Assembly: GCA_029204225.1 (NCBI GenBank) | Contig: MU835315.1 | Location: 1-40,040, forward strand | Length of the DNA stretch: 40,040 bases | Direction: 5' to 3' | Origin: Diphasiastrum complanatum | Taxonomy: Eukaryota > Streptophyta > Lycopodiopsida > Lycopodiales > Lycopodiaceae | Shown: piece after piece, positions 30,839 through 40,040 of the stretch | Layout of the letters: each line of letters starts with the position of its first letter | Position numbering within the stretch: the stretch's first letter is position 1 | Translations under genes and position numbers: made by a program | The notes under the pieces: model-generated | What the model was told of the DNA's origin: nothing | Databases searched by the model: none | What the model saw: only the letters and a program-made list of their open reading frames with translations

Positions 30839-32278
30839 GTGGATGCTTCTTCAAGTGGCAAAAAGAAGGATAGATCAAAGCTCAAGTTCTTCTATTGTGG
30901 CATCAAAGGACACTTTGCAAGTGAGTGCTACAAGAAGAAGAGAGATCAAGGAGACAAGCAAGGTAATCTTACTCTTGAGTCACATAGACTACCTTATACT
31001 AGATCTATTTCTAGATCTACAAAGCCTTTTCAACTTGTACATTCGGATATTCATGGATTTACTACAATTAGCAATAGTGGAGCTAAGATGTATGTAACAT
31101 TCATTGATGATTTTAGTAGATTTTGTTGGATCTATCTACTGAAGAGCAAGGATGAAGTGTATGATGTCTTTGTCAAGTTCAAGAATGCAAGGGAGAATCA
31201 ATTTTCCACAAAGATCAAGTGCTTGAGAGGTGACAATGGTGGTGAGTACATATCTAACAAATTCAAGGCCTTTTGTGATGAGCATGGGACCAAGAGGGAG
31301 TATACAACATCAAGGACCCCACAACAAAATGGAGTGGCTGAAAGGAAGAATAGGACTTTATGTGAAAGTGCTAAAGCTATGAGGTTAAGTGCTAATCTTG
31401 ACAAACCATTTTGGGATCAAGCTTTGTTGTGTGCCAATTTCTTATGCAATAGGTGGCCGAGTGCTATTTTGGATGGAAGGACACCTTTTGAGATGCTATT
31501 CAAGAGGAGGCCGAGTGTCAACTCTCTAAGAACCTTTGGATGCACATGCTATGTCAACATTACTCTTGATGATAGGACCAAGGAGGATCCATCTTCAAAA
31601 AGAGGTATTTTTGTTGGATATAGTGAGGTGAGTAAAGCCTACAAGGTTTACATTCCTTCTACTAACAAAGTGATTGTTGGTAGAGATGTCATTTTTTATG
31701 AGGGGAACATTCCAAAGGTGTCTTCAAGCATGATTGATGGTAAAGTGGATGGATCTAACATTCTTGATGTTGATGAGAAGGATCCTACTTTGGATGGTGG
31801 TGATGATGGACCTTCATCAAGTCAAAAGCCAAGGAGAACATCAAGAGAAAGACAAGTACCTTCAAGGCTCACATATGATCAAAAGGGTAAGCAAGTAGTT
31901 TCTGAAAATTATGTTTCTTTCCTAACCTCTTTGGATGAGCCTACAAGTGTAGATCAAGCAAGGAAAGAAGAGGAGTGTATCCAAGCAATGGATCTCAAGT
32001 ATCAAGCCCTTATGAAGAGTGGAACATCTTTTGGAGGATCTTCTTGTGTATATGGAGCTATGCAAGTGGATGGATGTTATATTGCTGTAAAATCAAGTAT
32101 TGGATCTGGAAAACAAAATTTGTTCAATAACTTTGATGGTCAAGTTGAAGATCAAGAGGTTGATCTCAAAGGGCTTTTAACTAGTCAAAAGGGAAGTTGG
32201 CAATTTGGAGCTAGTCAAGAGCATCAAAGGAGAGGTAATTGGCAAAGATGCTATGGATCGGTTTTTGCAGCATATTGA
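30839..32278 (+). pseudogene. copia Gag C-terminus and integrase core; protease missing
   Basis: In the same phase as gag, the frame starts with the altered zinc knuckle and after LESHRLPYTRSI goes straight into the integrase core. The aspartic protease and integrase HHCC domain are therefore absent. The core is FQLVHSDIHGFTT (first Asp), CLRGDNGGEYISNKF (second Asp) and TPQQNGVAERKNRTL (catalytic Glu), then FGCTCYVNI and GIFVGYSEVSKAYKVYIPS, so the DDE triad is complete. Near 31950 comes EPTSVDQARKEEECIQAMD, the normal bridge into RT, ending at MKSGT. RT does not follow. Instead about 80 residues of unknown character lead to a stop at 32276. Confidence 0.9.
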
Positions 32279-33122
32279 AGACTCAAGTAAGGTCAGAGGA
32301 ACAACAAGAAAGTGTTGTTCAAGTTTACTTTACTTGTTCTATCTCATGTTTGAGCAATTTCATGAGGATGTGTGCAAATTGTCAAGATATGGTAAAACTA
32401 GCTACATTGGTGAACATTGTTTTGATGTTGGATTTGTATTAGCATTCTTGGCTGATTTTGCTGATGGAAATGAAGCTATTGGAGGTTCATTATGTCACTC
32501 TTTCATGGTCAAGTCATCAAGGTATGATGGTATCTTGAGACAAGATGAAGATGGAGGCTCATTCATGGAGTATCATGGTGGATACAAGGCAACAAAGGAC
32601 AAAGGAGGAGGAGACATGCAAGAAAAAGTTGATCACTCACATTTATTGTTTGTTTGCTGTATTTTCTCAGAGATTTCAGAGTTGGAAGCATGGTGGAATC
32701 ATCTCATTTCCATTCTATTTGATTCTTCATGTTCTAGTCACATTTTTACATGTAAAATTGACGTAAGAAATAGTGAAGCATCCCAAGTGGACACTATTAT
32801 CTATACCAATTATGGTTGTTTCTATTTTGAGCATTACATGATCATTGAAAGAAGATCTATTCTCAAGAAGAAGATCATTCTTATGATGGATCAAAGTTCT
32901 ATTGTCAAAAACTATGCTAGGAGCAAGCATATTGAGATACAATATCATTTTGTGAGGGAGCGAGTCTTTGCAAAGGAGGTGGAGCTTCAACATGTGTCTT
33001 CAAGGGAATGTGTAGCTGATATCTTCACCAAAGCACTGGGTAAAGACTTGTTCATAAAGCATAGGACTTCACTTGGAGTATTATCAAAGTCTGTGCTAAA
33101 ACTAGTTGAAGAGGGAGTGTGA
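32205..33122 (+). pseudogene. Unrecognised open frame fused to copia RNase H tail
   Basis: The frame is open for 305 residues. The last ~75 are copia RNase H: SIVKNYARSKHIEIQYHF, VELQHVSSRECVADIFTKAL and a KHRTSLGVL end. Its stop (33120-33122) lies just inside the 3' LTR. The first ~230 residues contain none of the RT landmarks (no WVFKxKxxxDG, no YVDDL, no STSGY/WSSKKQ), although this is where RT belongs. This part includes Cys- and Phe-rich stretches such as SSLLYLFYLMFEQF and HLLFVCCIFSEI. It may be foreign or heavily rearranged sequence that retains an open frame. Confidence 0.78.
33108..33117 (+). other. Polypurine tract of copia element
   Basis: GAAGAGGGAG lies immediately before the 3' LTR start TGTGAAAG. 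Confidence 0.85.
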
Positions 33123-33745
33123 AAGAGGCCTCCATATGCCAAATATTTTCATATTTGGCATATTGAGGCCAAAACTTGTTTTAGACTTAGAGTTAGACTT
33201 TTTAAAGTTCATTAGTCTAAATCTAATTTGAATAGACACTTTTTGAAAGTGTGGGAAAGATAGAATGCGAGTTAGAGTAGATTCAATTTGAATAAGTTGG
33301 ATACATTGAATCTAGACCCAAAATTAGTAGGGTTAGCATTTTGGTGGGAAAGCCAAGTGGCCAAATAGGGTTTGGACCTGTTATGAAAGGATGTAACTCA
33401 TGGAGAGAGTGATCTTCTCTCTTCTCTATTTCATTTCATGCTTATACATGGTTCTCTTAGGTTCTACTATCCATTGGTGCACTATCTTGGTGATTGCTTG
33501 CAATTCTATGTGTAGAATGATCTATATTTGCTATTTTTGGATCCACACGTGTGAAATACAGTAGCTTGCTGGTTTTGTATAGACAACAACAATACATAAT
33601 CATTTCATTCAGGTTTGATCAAGTTCTATTAGTGTTTGCATCTCAAATTGTGTGTAGATGTTGATTTTTCTACATTGGTGAGATTGGTAGTGTATTTCTC
33701 TTTCTAACCAAAGATCATTCAAGTAAGGATCTGAAATCTTTTACA
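33118..33745 (+). repeat. 3' LTR of copia element
   Basis: It starts TGTGAAAG and ends TTTTACA, then GATCT. Relative to the 5' LTR, the TATA box has become TATGAAAG (33382-33389) and about 12 bases near the end are deleted. Confidence 0.95.
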
Positions 33746-33750
33746 GATCT

Positions 33751-34630
33751 CAGGTGCAACGCTTACACCATTCTAAGCATAGGTTCTGATCAACTCTTGC
33801 CGAAATCTATATACAACGTCAGGAGCATACGGCTCAAGAGTGAACTGTCATCACAAAACATGAGAATCAGCAAGTTACAAACAATGATAGTAAAGGAATA
33901 TGAATCAGAATGAAAGGAACTACAAATGACCAGAATATTATCTTTTCAATATCGACATCCACTTGTAAATTATACCACTCAAAAAATAGCTTCATATTGT
34001 AAAGGACGAACCATGCACAACTAAAAGCATCCTTTCGTTGTACACACTGCATATATTGAATGAAAATTAGTAATATTATGATAGAAAATTTATTTATGCT
34101 ATGATGATAGATTTGAACTTAAAAAAAAATACATGCATATCAAAGATTAATTGAATATACCTTGAGAGATCTAATGGTTATCTCTCCAATTGAGGTTGTC
34201 GTTGTCGGTATTTTCCGAACGACATCATGAAATAGAGAATCAAATTCTCTATGTGTATTTGCAGCTGAGTTTAATTTTACACATAGAAACTTTGATACTC
34301 CTTCCTTATTTACCTTTACAGAAATAATGTTCAGGCTCCAATGCCGACTGCAACAACCAAAATACAAATATCAATAAATTCATATTTATTAAAGCAATAC
34401 TTACTTATTAAAGCAATGCCGCATGCAACAATGCAGATTAAAGCAACAAAAAGAAAAGAGCAATTTTTACTTATTCTCATATGGAATCAAATAAAATTTT
34501 GCCACAAGACTGCATTCGATAAAATATACAACCTTCTCAAAATCGGCTTCTTTTGCCTTTATCGCTCCCATGAAAAATGGACTAACAACAAAAACAATAC
34601 CATGAAAATCAGAACTAATACTATTCTGCA
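33751..34630. other. No recognisable gene
   Basis: The sequence is AT-rich. Minus-strand frames at 34052-33867 and 34367-34140 and a plus frame from 34341 have no domain features. Confidence 0.3.
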
Positions 34631-34632
34631 AA

Positions 34633-36015
34633 AAAAAATCCTCCGGCTTCTACTATTACATCTGAAATTTCTGAAGTTTTATCCTTCAACTCGACACAAA
34701 ATTTGGAACCTAATCTAAAGCTTTTACGTGAATCTGAAAGAAAAAATCAAAATATCTCAGAATCAAGTCTCTGTTCAGTACTCCGTTATTCAAATTTCAG
34801 AATAAAGACATGATTCATTATCAAGACCTGGTGGCACTCGACAAGCATAGCTATAAAACTAAGCTTGACAGAGTGTTTACCAAGTTACATAATGATTTCA
34901 AGTCTGTAGACGAGTGCCCAATTCACAATAAAAAATGTAGATTTGTTGATTTTCAGTCTGTATTTGTTTTTTTTTTCTTTTGTTAAATATTTCTGACGAT
35001 TTGAAAGTTGTCCCTTCCACTTCTGAAGCTGCTTCTTCCAATGGTACAAAGTCTGAAAAGTCAAAGATTGTAGATATAGATACTTTTTTTATTGATACGA
35101 GTATTAATTTAGATGATTGTTCAGATTTTGATCTTGCTCGAAATAGGGCATCGTTTATAGGCCCTAGAACACCCACTATCCTTTCTCCTTCTGATAAAGC
35201 TTTGATCACTTTGCCTACTTATAATATAGATAATAATTCTTTTTTGACAATATCGGATATATCGGATCTTTTTTATTTCTCTGAAGCTGAGACTCTTTGC
35301 ATTTTGGGCAAAGAGCTTGATGAATTTTCGGATATAATTGATTTTGATGCTGATGATCTTCTCCCTAGTGTTGACGATGTATATAATGATAAGTTTTTTT
35401 CAGGGAAAGATTGCTTGGAAATGGTTGTGGAGGAAATGCGCAACAAAGAAGATGATCTATCTTCTGAGGAAGAGTTCCTCAGAATCCAAAGTCAACTTGG
35501 TTTTCTACAACCAGCTGTCTATTTACCAACAATATTGACATCGAAAGGTGGACATAATATTGACGGAGAGACAGTAATCAGAGAAGACAAAGCTGAATGC
35601 GTAAGTTTTTGTATCTTATCATGTACTAGTAGATTCGTTATGTCAGATTATATACTCGAACTTACTTTGTTTTTTATCATTTCAGGAGACAATTTTCCTT
35701 GATGATTTCGCAATTCGTCTAGGAGGGCAGAGATCTTCTACTGGAGAATTTTTAAGAGATCATGTACTGGGGCACTATCTGAAGTTCTTCAAGTATGAGA
35801 TAAGTGTTGCCCATTCAAAGTTTCATCAACATGGTGAGACTATGATTATGGCAATCAAGGCACTGTCTCATTTTCTTGGAGGACATAATTTCAATAAGGT
35901 GCATAAAATAATTGTTGTAAAGAAAATCATTGTTGTTAAAATTTTAGGATATGGACCAGTGAATTCCATGCTCAGATCATCTCATTTTGCATTGTATGCT
36001 GCTTATGTGATCTGA
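34633..36015 (+). CDS. Unrecognised acidic gene or gene relic with at least one intron
   Basis: Four coding-like blocks follow each other. Block 1 (about 34633-34810) reads TSEISEVLSFNSTQNLEP. Block 2 (34801-34956, after a TTTCAG acceptor) reads YQDLVALDKHSYKTKLDRVF. Block 3 (open 34950-35600) is Asp/Ser-rich, with SKIVDIDTFFIDTSINLDD, IDFDADDLLPSVDDVYNDKFF and LEMVVEEMRNKEDDLSSEEE. Block 4 (35687 onward) reads ETIFLDDFAIRLGGQRSSTG and HYLKFFKYEISVAHSKFHQH, and stops at 36013-36015 unless a donor at 35899 (AAG|GTGCAT) is used. Blocks 3 and 4 join in phase across 35601-35686 (TGC|GTAAGT...CATTTCAG|GAG), which argues for a genuine spliced gene. Blocks 1, 2 and 3 are in different frames with no good introns between them, so the 5' part may be broken. 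Function unknown. Confidence 0.5.
35601..35686 (+). other. Predicted intron, 86 bases
   Basis: A strong GTAAGT donor and a TTTTTTATCATTTCAG acceptor keep an open phase 0 frame on both sides. Length is typical for a short plant intron. Confidence 0.65.
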
Positions 36016-37960
36016 GTAAGCAAGAAAACTATGAGATGTTGGACACATGTTTGAATAGTCTACAGAAATACAAGTAGATTCGAGACAAATGGCCAATACC
36101 AAGGCCATGAGGATGAAATCAATGCCAAGTTGGCACTCCAATTGACTTGGCAATAATTATTATTTCAAGCGGATAACCAGACATTAGAGTACTACCACAC
36201 TCCACATTATATGAGATTCATACAAACTAATTGGCAAATGAGAGACATGGCCCAAGAGCATAGAAGAGCTAACCTTGCCCAATTGGCCCAAGAGCTAACC
36301 TTGCCCAATTGGCCCAAAATGCCAAGGCTCCAAGGGGTAGACCACTAAGCCACATTTCAAATATGCCCTCAAGCAATTCTACGAAAAATACAAGGACAAT
36401 GTGGATCCAGTGGTGTGTCGAACAATAGTCAACTGTAAGGAGCTGGCTTTTCTCAATATTTCAAATTCCACTAGGAGTATTCATTGGGCCCCTTGGGTTT
36501 CTCCCAACATTCCAATTAAAGGTGTCAATGCTACATAGCAACTATTGATTGTCTGGGTGTTTTATCAAGCAACACTCATGACGTCACAAAATACAACCTA
36601 AGTTGAAGAATGACAATGCACAAAATGGTTGCCAAAAAGCTCCCACGTCTTGGCTTGGCTATGAAAGGCATGGAGAGCTCATCCAAGAATTTTGCAAATC
36701 AAAGGAGGAAATCAATGAAAAAAAACAAGAGAAGCTTTTCAAATAATGGGACTGACACATAAGCGGTTTGAACACATGGCTCAAAGAGCATCATGGTGGA
36801 AAAACAAGTGTTTGAATAAGTCAAATCTTAAATAGTATTGTGATTTACAATCTTGTTCTAGGAGGCCCAAGTTTGGCGTCTTGCATGTATAAGTCCAATT
36901 TGTAGCACCAACTGTTAGCATAAAATTAAATTAAATAATTTTGAAGTTATAATGTTATACACTTTTAAAATTATTAAAAGTTTAAGCCAACTTTAACTCA
37001 AGCTTGTAACATTCAAAAGTTTCTTGAGTCAAACATTGTTGCTTGGACTATCTTAGTCCCATAAGTGAAACTGAGAATGGGCACCATAAGTAATCCCTTT
37101 TTTATTAAAAGAGAACATCCTCAACATTAATGAGAAAATGCTACCATTTTAGATCCTCGAGATATTGTCTCCCTTTTTAAAAGCTATTGCTTTCAATTTT
37201 GCATTGTGCTCCTTATGATTATGCTATGTTTATGTAACGTGAGATTAGTAATGCCTCTCCTTGATGTGACATCAAGTAAAAGCTTAGGTTTCTTTGGATA
37301 GAGAGAGGGAAATTTTGCTTGATGTAGTCGTATTAGCTATTGTGTTGTTGATTAATGTGGCACGGAGATGCATTAATATTGTAGTAAAGTGGTGGTATTA
37401 GTTTAGTAGCTATGAAGCTGATGTTGTCTTTTCTAGAAAAGTAACTAGTATAGTTTGGAAACCATCTCTAAGGCTCCTCATTGGATTCTACCTTCCTTGC
37501 CATTGTAATACACAACACTCCCATGAAATTTCGGTTCATAACACTTGATAAGCAGAATCACCATAGAAATCAAATTACGGTAGATTATTATCTATCCCTT
37601 ACCTATTGATCCAAATATGATCAATCCACTGTTGTTGAATTGCGAAATCAACCCATCTATCAACAAAATATGCCAAATGCAAAGAACTCTTTGTCATTGA
37701 ATTATTAACATGCTTTTAAGTGTTTGAGGAAATCAAGAAGAATTAAAAGTGGATACAATATATCTCGTGTTAGAGATAAATTCATAGCAAACCTATTACA
37801 TTCTCCTAGCATTCAAATCAATGCCAAAGCATTGAGTAAAAATTTTAAAAACTTTTAAATCATCAATGTGCTTTTCAATACACATATCTATTGCGATGGA
37901 GTGATCATCTCCTACCAAACCCAACATGGTATTAAATTGACTCTTATTCAAGATCCAATG
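36016..37960. other. No recognisable gene; short tandem duplication
   Basis: A 26-bp unit, GAGCTAACCTTGCCCAATTG plus GCCCAA, occurs twice at 36266-36317. Elsewhere the sequence is AT-rich, with no frame showing domain features and no LTR boundary I can fix. Confidence 0.4.
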
Positions 37961-38326
37961 CACGTAACGGATACTTCATGCATATTCTACCTATTTTCCT
38001 TGAAAAGCAGAATGTCACTATTGTTTCCATACAAAAATTGTTACCCGTTCCAGCCTGCGCGTCCGGGCATCAGGCCTGCACCTGCCACATGGCAACATGA
38101 GAATGGGCAAAAAAATTTAAGTTGCTCATTATGTTTCATAATGAGCATGTAAAAATTGTCAAAGTGTCCATTACCCAATGGACGGAGGCCAAGCACAAGC
38201 CATTTTGCCCGGTATGGCTTTCCAAAAAATTTGGACAAGGCCCTCTCAGCCTCTTTGGGCATCGCCCAATTTTTTTTGTAAATCCATGCCAGAATGGCCT
38301 ATGCCCGCTGGCTCCTTCCATAATAC
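37961..38326. repeat. Single unit of the alternating inverted-repeat family
   Basis: It starts GTAACGGATACTT and contains GAAAAGCAGAATGT. CATAATGAGCATGTAAAAATTG and GTCCATTACCCAATGGACGGAGGCC (from 38166) follow. GCCATTTTGCCCGG and a GGCTCCTTCCATAATAC end come last. Order and length (~366 bases) match the units at 21634-22000 and 21987-22330. Confidence 0.75.
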
Positions 38327-39523
38327 ATATATGGTTGCATATACTATCTTTTTTTGAAGCTTGTTTGACCTTACTCACCTATCATTGATCCAAGTACAAA
38401 AAATCTGTTAAGTTAGTGAGTCCACAACATTATTTTTATTGACGAAAAATATCAAATGGAAAGGGCTCAATTCTCATTGAATAATTATTACCTTTCGGCC
38501 TATATATGAAAATTTCCAGTAGGTAAATTAAAAGTAAATGGATTCTGCCATCTCGGAGATTAAATAATAACCGTAAACAGAACAAAAATTCAAATTTATG
38601 TGTAAGACTTACAAATGGAAAGGTTCATTTTCATCATTATTTAATTACCATCAGATCTAGCAATGAAGAAATTCAACAAAGCAACACCCGAATGGATAGA
38701 AAAAACATATCATGGCAAAAATGCCACAGGAAAAAAAGGTTTTTCTTTTGTGTGCATGCTGGGGGGGGGCGAGGGGGGAGGGGGGGGGGGAAAGCCTAAA
38801 CAACCTTTTCTTGCCATTGTCATTTCAGCTTTGCTTTGTTATGGACATGTGCTGACATACAGTTTCCTAAATCAGATGAGCAAAAACCTAATAACAAATC
38901 TGCTGAAATGTGCACAATTCGAGCACACCTAGTGCCCTCCTATATATATCACATACATACAAAGGATATATTTACAACACTATCTATTTCAAATTTCTGA
39001 GCCGCTATTGTAAGACTATATTGGACATGTACACATGATTCAAGGAAACATGCTGATAATAAGGGCAAGAATGCATTTTTGTTGTTAAACCTGTTTATTG
39101 AAATTGTTGTTTGCTCACCAGCTGCAATATTTGTGAACACTGAAAGCATTAGTGAAGCATTTTCATTGGAACTTTTGCCTTATCACTCCTATGACAAACG
39201 ATGAATTTAGAAACCAAGTTGAGAAGCGACCCATGCCCTCTACAAAACCTGAGTGCTAAATGTTGACTGATCGATCGATTTAATCATCCGGGCAGATTGG
39301 TTGAATTGAAATTTTCATAGAGTGAGTTCATGCAGTGCCAAATACCAATCTTGTCACAAAATTGCTACTCCCAAATTATACTGCATGGCCAACAAAGCAT
39401 CCACTATTCCCAACAAGATAATAATTCGCCTATCTTTGGTCACAGCATCCTAGTCTCAGCTCTGCTAGTAATATCTACAGTAACACAAGTCTCCTATACA
39501 AAAATGAACACACAATGTCTTAT
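38327..39523. other. No recognisable gene; G-rich tract
   Basis: It contains a G-rich tract (38761-38790, 28 of 30 bases G). The remainder is AT-rich and lacks convincing frames. Confidence 0.4.
38761..38790 (+). repeat. G-rich tract
   Basis: Runs of 9, 6 and 11 G are separated by CGA and A. Potential G-quadruplex and a likely place for sequencing error. Confidence 0.9.
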
Positions 39524-39621
39524 AAGAGCTTTAGATATAGCTGTGTTGTTTCATCATTCAAAAACTTGCCAGAAGAGCTTTAGATATAGCTGTGTTGTTT
39601 CACCATTCAGGAACTTGCCAG
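39524..39621 (+). repeat. 49-bp tandem duplication
   Basis: Copies at 39524-39572 and 39573-39621 share AAGAGCTTTAGATATAGCTG and end ACTTGCCAG, with three differences. It lies about 100 bases beyond the stop of the minus-strand gene and may be in its 3' UTR. Confidence 0.92.
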
Positions 39622-39721
39622 AAAATTAGTTTCATTTGCACAAATTATCTTGTCCACAATACTCTGCAAAGTGGAACCTCATGTAGCCATAGCACAAAGG
39701 TCTTACGTGCCCTTCCAATAG

Positions 39722-40038
39722 CTAGCTATGTCTTCCGGAAAAATCAGGTAAGGTTGCGGAGAATTCAGCTGCAACCGCAACAGCTCCACCAGTGATTGCA
39801 CCACATATAACCCGATCATGCCTCGGATTACCCTCAGTCAAAGACAGGGCGGCTCCAGTAAGAGCACCTCCCACCAGTGCATTTTTTCTGCCAAACCAAA
39901 TTCAGTTGGAAAGAATCAACTATTATTGGTTCAAGAAGCTCTTCCTAATCACATGTTACTTGGTTAAAAACGAGACCTGAGCAGAGTCGTTGTCATCCTA
40001 TACCCAATCATGAACACCACCCCCACGGAGCTTCTCGC
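39722..40038 (-). CDS. OEP16/PRAT-family channel protein, C-terminal exons (partial)
   Basis: The last exon is 39887-39722 on the minus strand. It encodes KNALVGGALTGAALSLTEGN, then VICGAITGGAVAAATAAEF, ending at a TAG (39722-39724). The Gly/Ala-rich transmembrane pattern with xNALVGGALTGA and ATAAEF is that of OEP16, the amino-acid-selective pore of the plastid outer envelope and a member of the Tim17/22/23 (PRAT) family. An 89-base intron (39976-39888, GTCTCG...TTTGGCAG) precedes it. The upstream exon begins beyond the window. One frame of it gives EKLRGGGVHDW, the expected family wording, but then meets a TAG and is one base out of phase. A second frame (VGVVFMIGYRMTT) is in phase but less family-like. 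So the gene is either partly misread or decayed. Confidence 0.68.
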
Positions 40039-40040
40039 AT

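Larger units (their letters stand above)
28918..33750 (+). mobile_element. Ty1/copia LTR retrotransposon insertion, internally rearranged
   Basis: The element spans 28923-33745 and is flanked by the 5-bp duplication GATCT (28918-28922 and 33746-33750). It has a 650-base 5' LTR, a perfect PBS, a gag, an integrase core, an RNase H tail, a polypurine tract and a 628-base 3' LTR. Integrase lies before RNase H, which fixes the copia order. Protease, the integrase zinc finger and nearly all of RT are missing, so it could have moved only with enzymes supplied by a complete relative. By hand count the LTRs differ at about two dozen positions in roughly 590 alignable bases, plus two indel regions, so the insertion is not recent. 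Confidence 0.95.

Noticed and set aside
38663-38932. Plus-strand open frame containing a Gly run
   Set aside because: It is generated by the G-rich tract at 38761-38790 and has no domain features or splice context.

Overview
This is nuclear DNA of a land plant. It is AT-rich and dominated by decayed LTR retrotransposons. One complete intron-containing nuclear gene for a plastid ribosomal protein is embedded in it, with pieces of two or three other genes. The ribosomal protein differs noticeably from the usual flowering-plant form, and repeats are dense. A gymnosperm, fern or other large-genome plant is therefore plausible, but the species cannot be fixed from this window. No bacterial operon, CRISPR array or rRNA gene is visible.

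Left third (1-14 kb): a cemetery of retroelements. Positions 1-745 hold a minus-strand Ty1/copia gag relic. Next come two diverged copies of one chromodomain-type Ty3/gypsy family. One is on the plus strand (LTR 1346-1810, body to about 6376). The other is on the minus strand (6375 to about 10200, with a detached LTR fragment at 12165-12357). They meet head-on near 6375, and each has lost a different internal block of pol. The plus copy carries a 440-bp insertion in gag. The minus copy carries an 86-bp tRNA-like SINE with a perfect 16-bp target duplication. A plus-strand copia LTR plus leader (about 10270-11312), an unassigned stretch, a gypsy RT relic (12594-13040, plus) and a LINE RT relic (13085-13300, minus) follow.

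Middle (14-25 kb): mostly non-coding DNA with small tandem repeats, foldback elements and degraded open frames, one of which looks methyltransferase-like (16398-16682, minus). An array of alternating inverted repeats (21545-22330) ends less than 90 bp upstream of the start codon of the main gene. That gene encodes plastid ribosomal protein L18 (uL18c). It has four exons between 22417 and 24937, all with good splice junctions, and encodes 176 residues including a transit peptide. Two of its introns carry SINE-like segments, and the longest holds an old tandem duplication.

Right third (25-40 kb): unassigned AT-rich DNA, then a structurally complete Ty1/copia insertion at 28923-33745. It has LTRs, a PBS, a polypurine tract and a GATCT target duplication. 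Internally it lacks protease and most of reverse transcriptase, which are replaced by about 1 kb of unrecognised sequence in open frame. Downstream lies an unrecognised acidic coding region with at least one convincing intron (about 34633-36015, plus). A further copy of the alternating inverted-repeat unit follows (37961-38326). At the right edge are the last exon(s) of an OEP16/PRAT-family membrane-channel gene on the minus strand (39722-40038), continuing outside the window.
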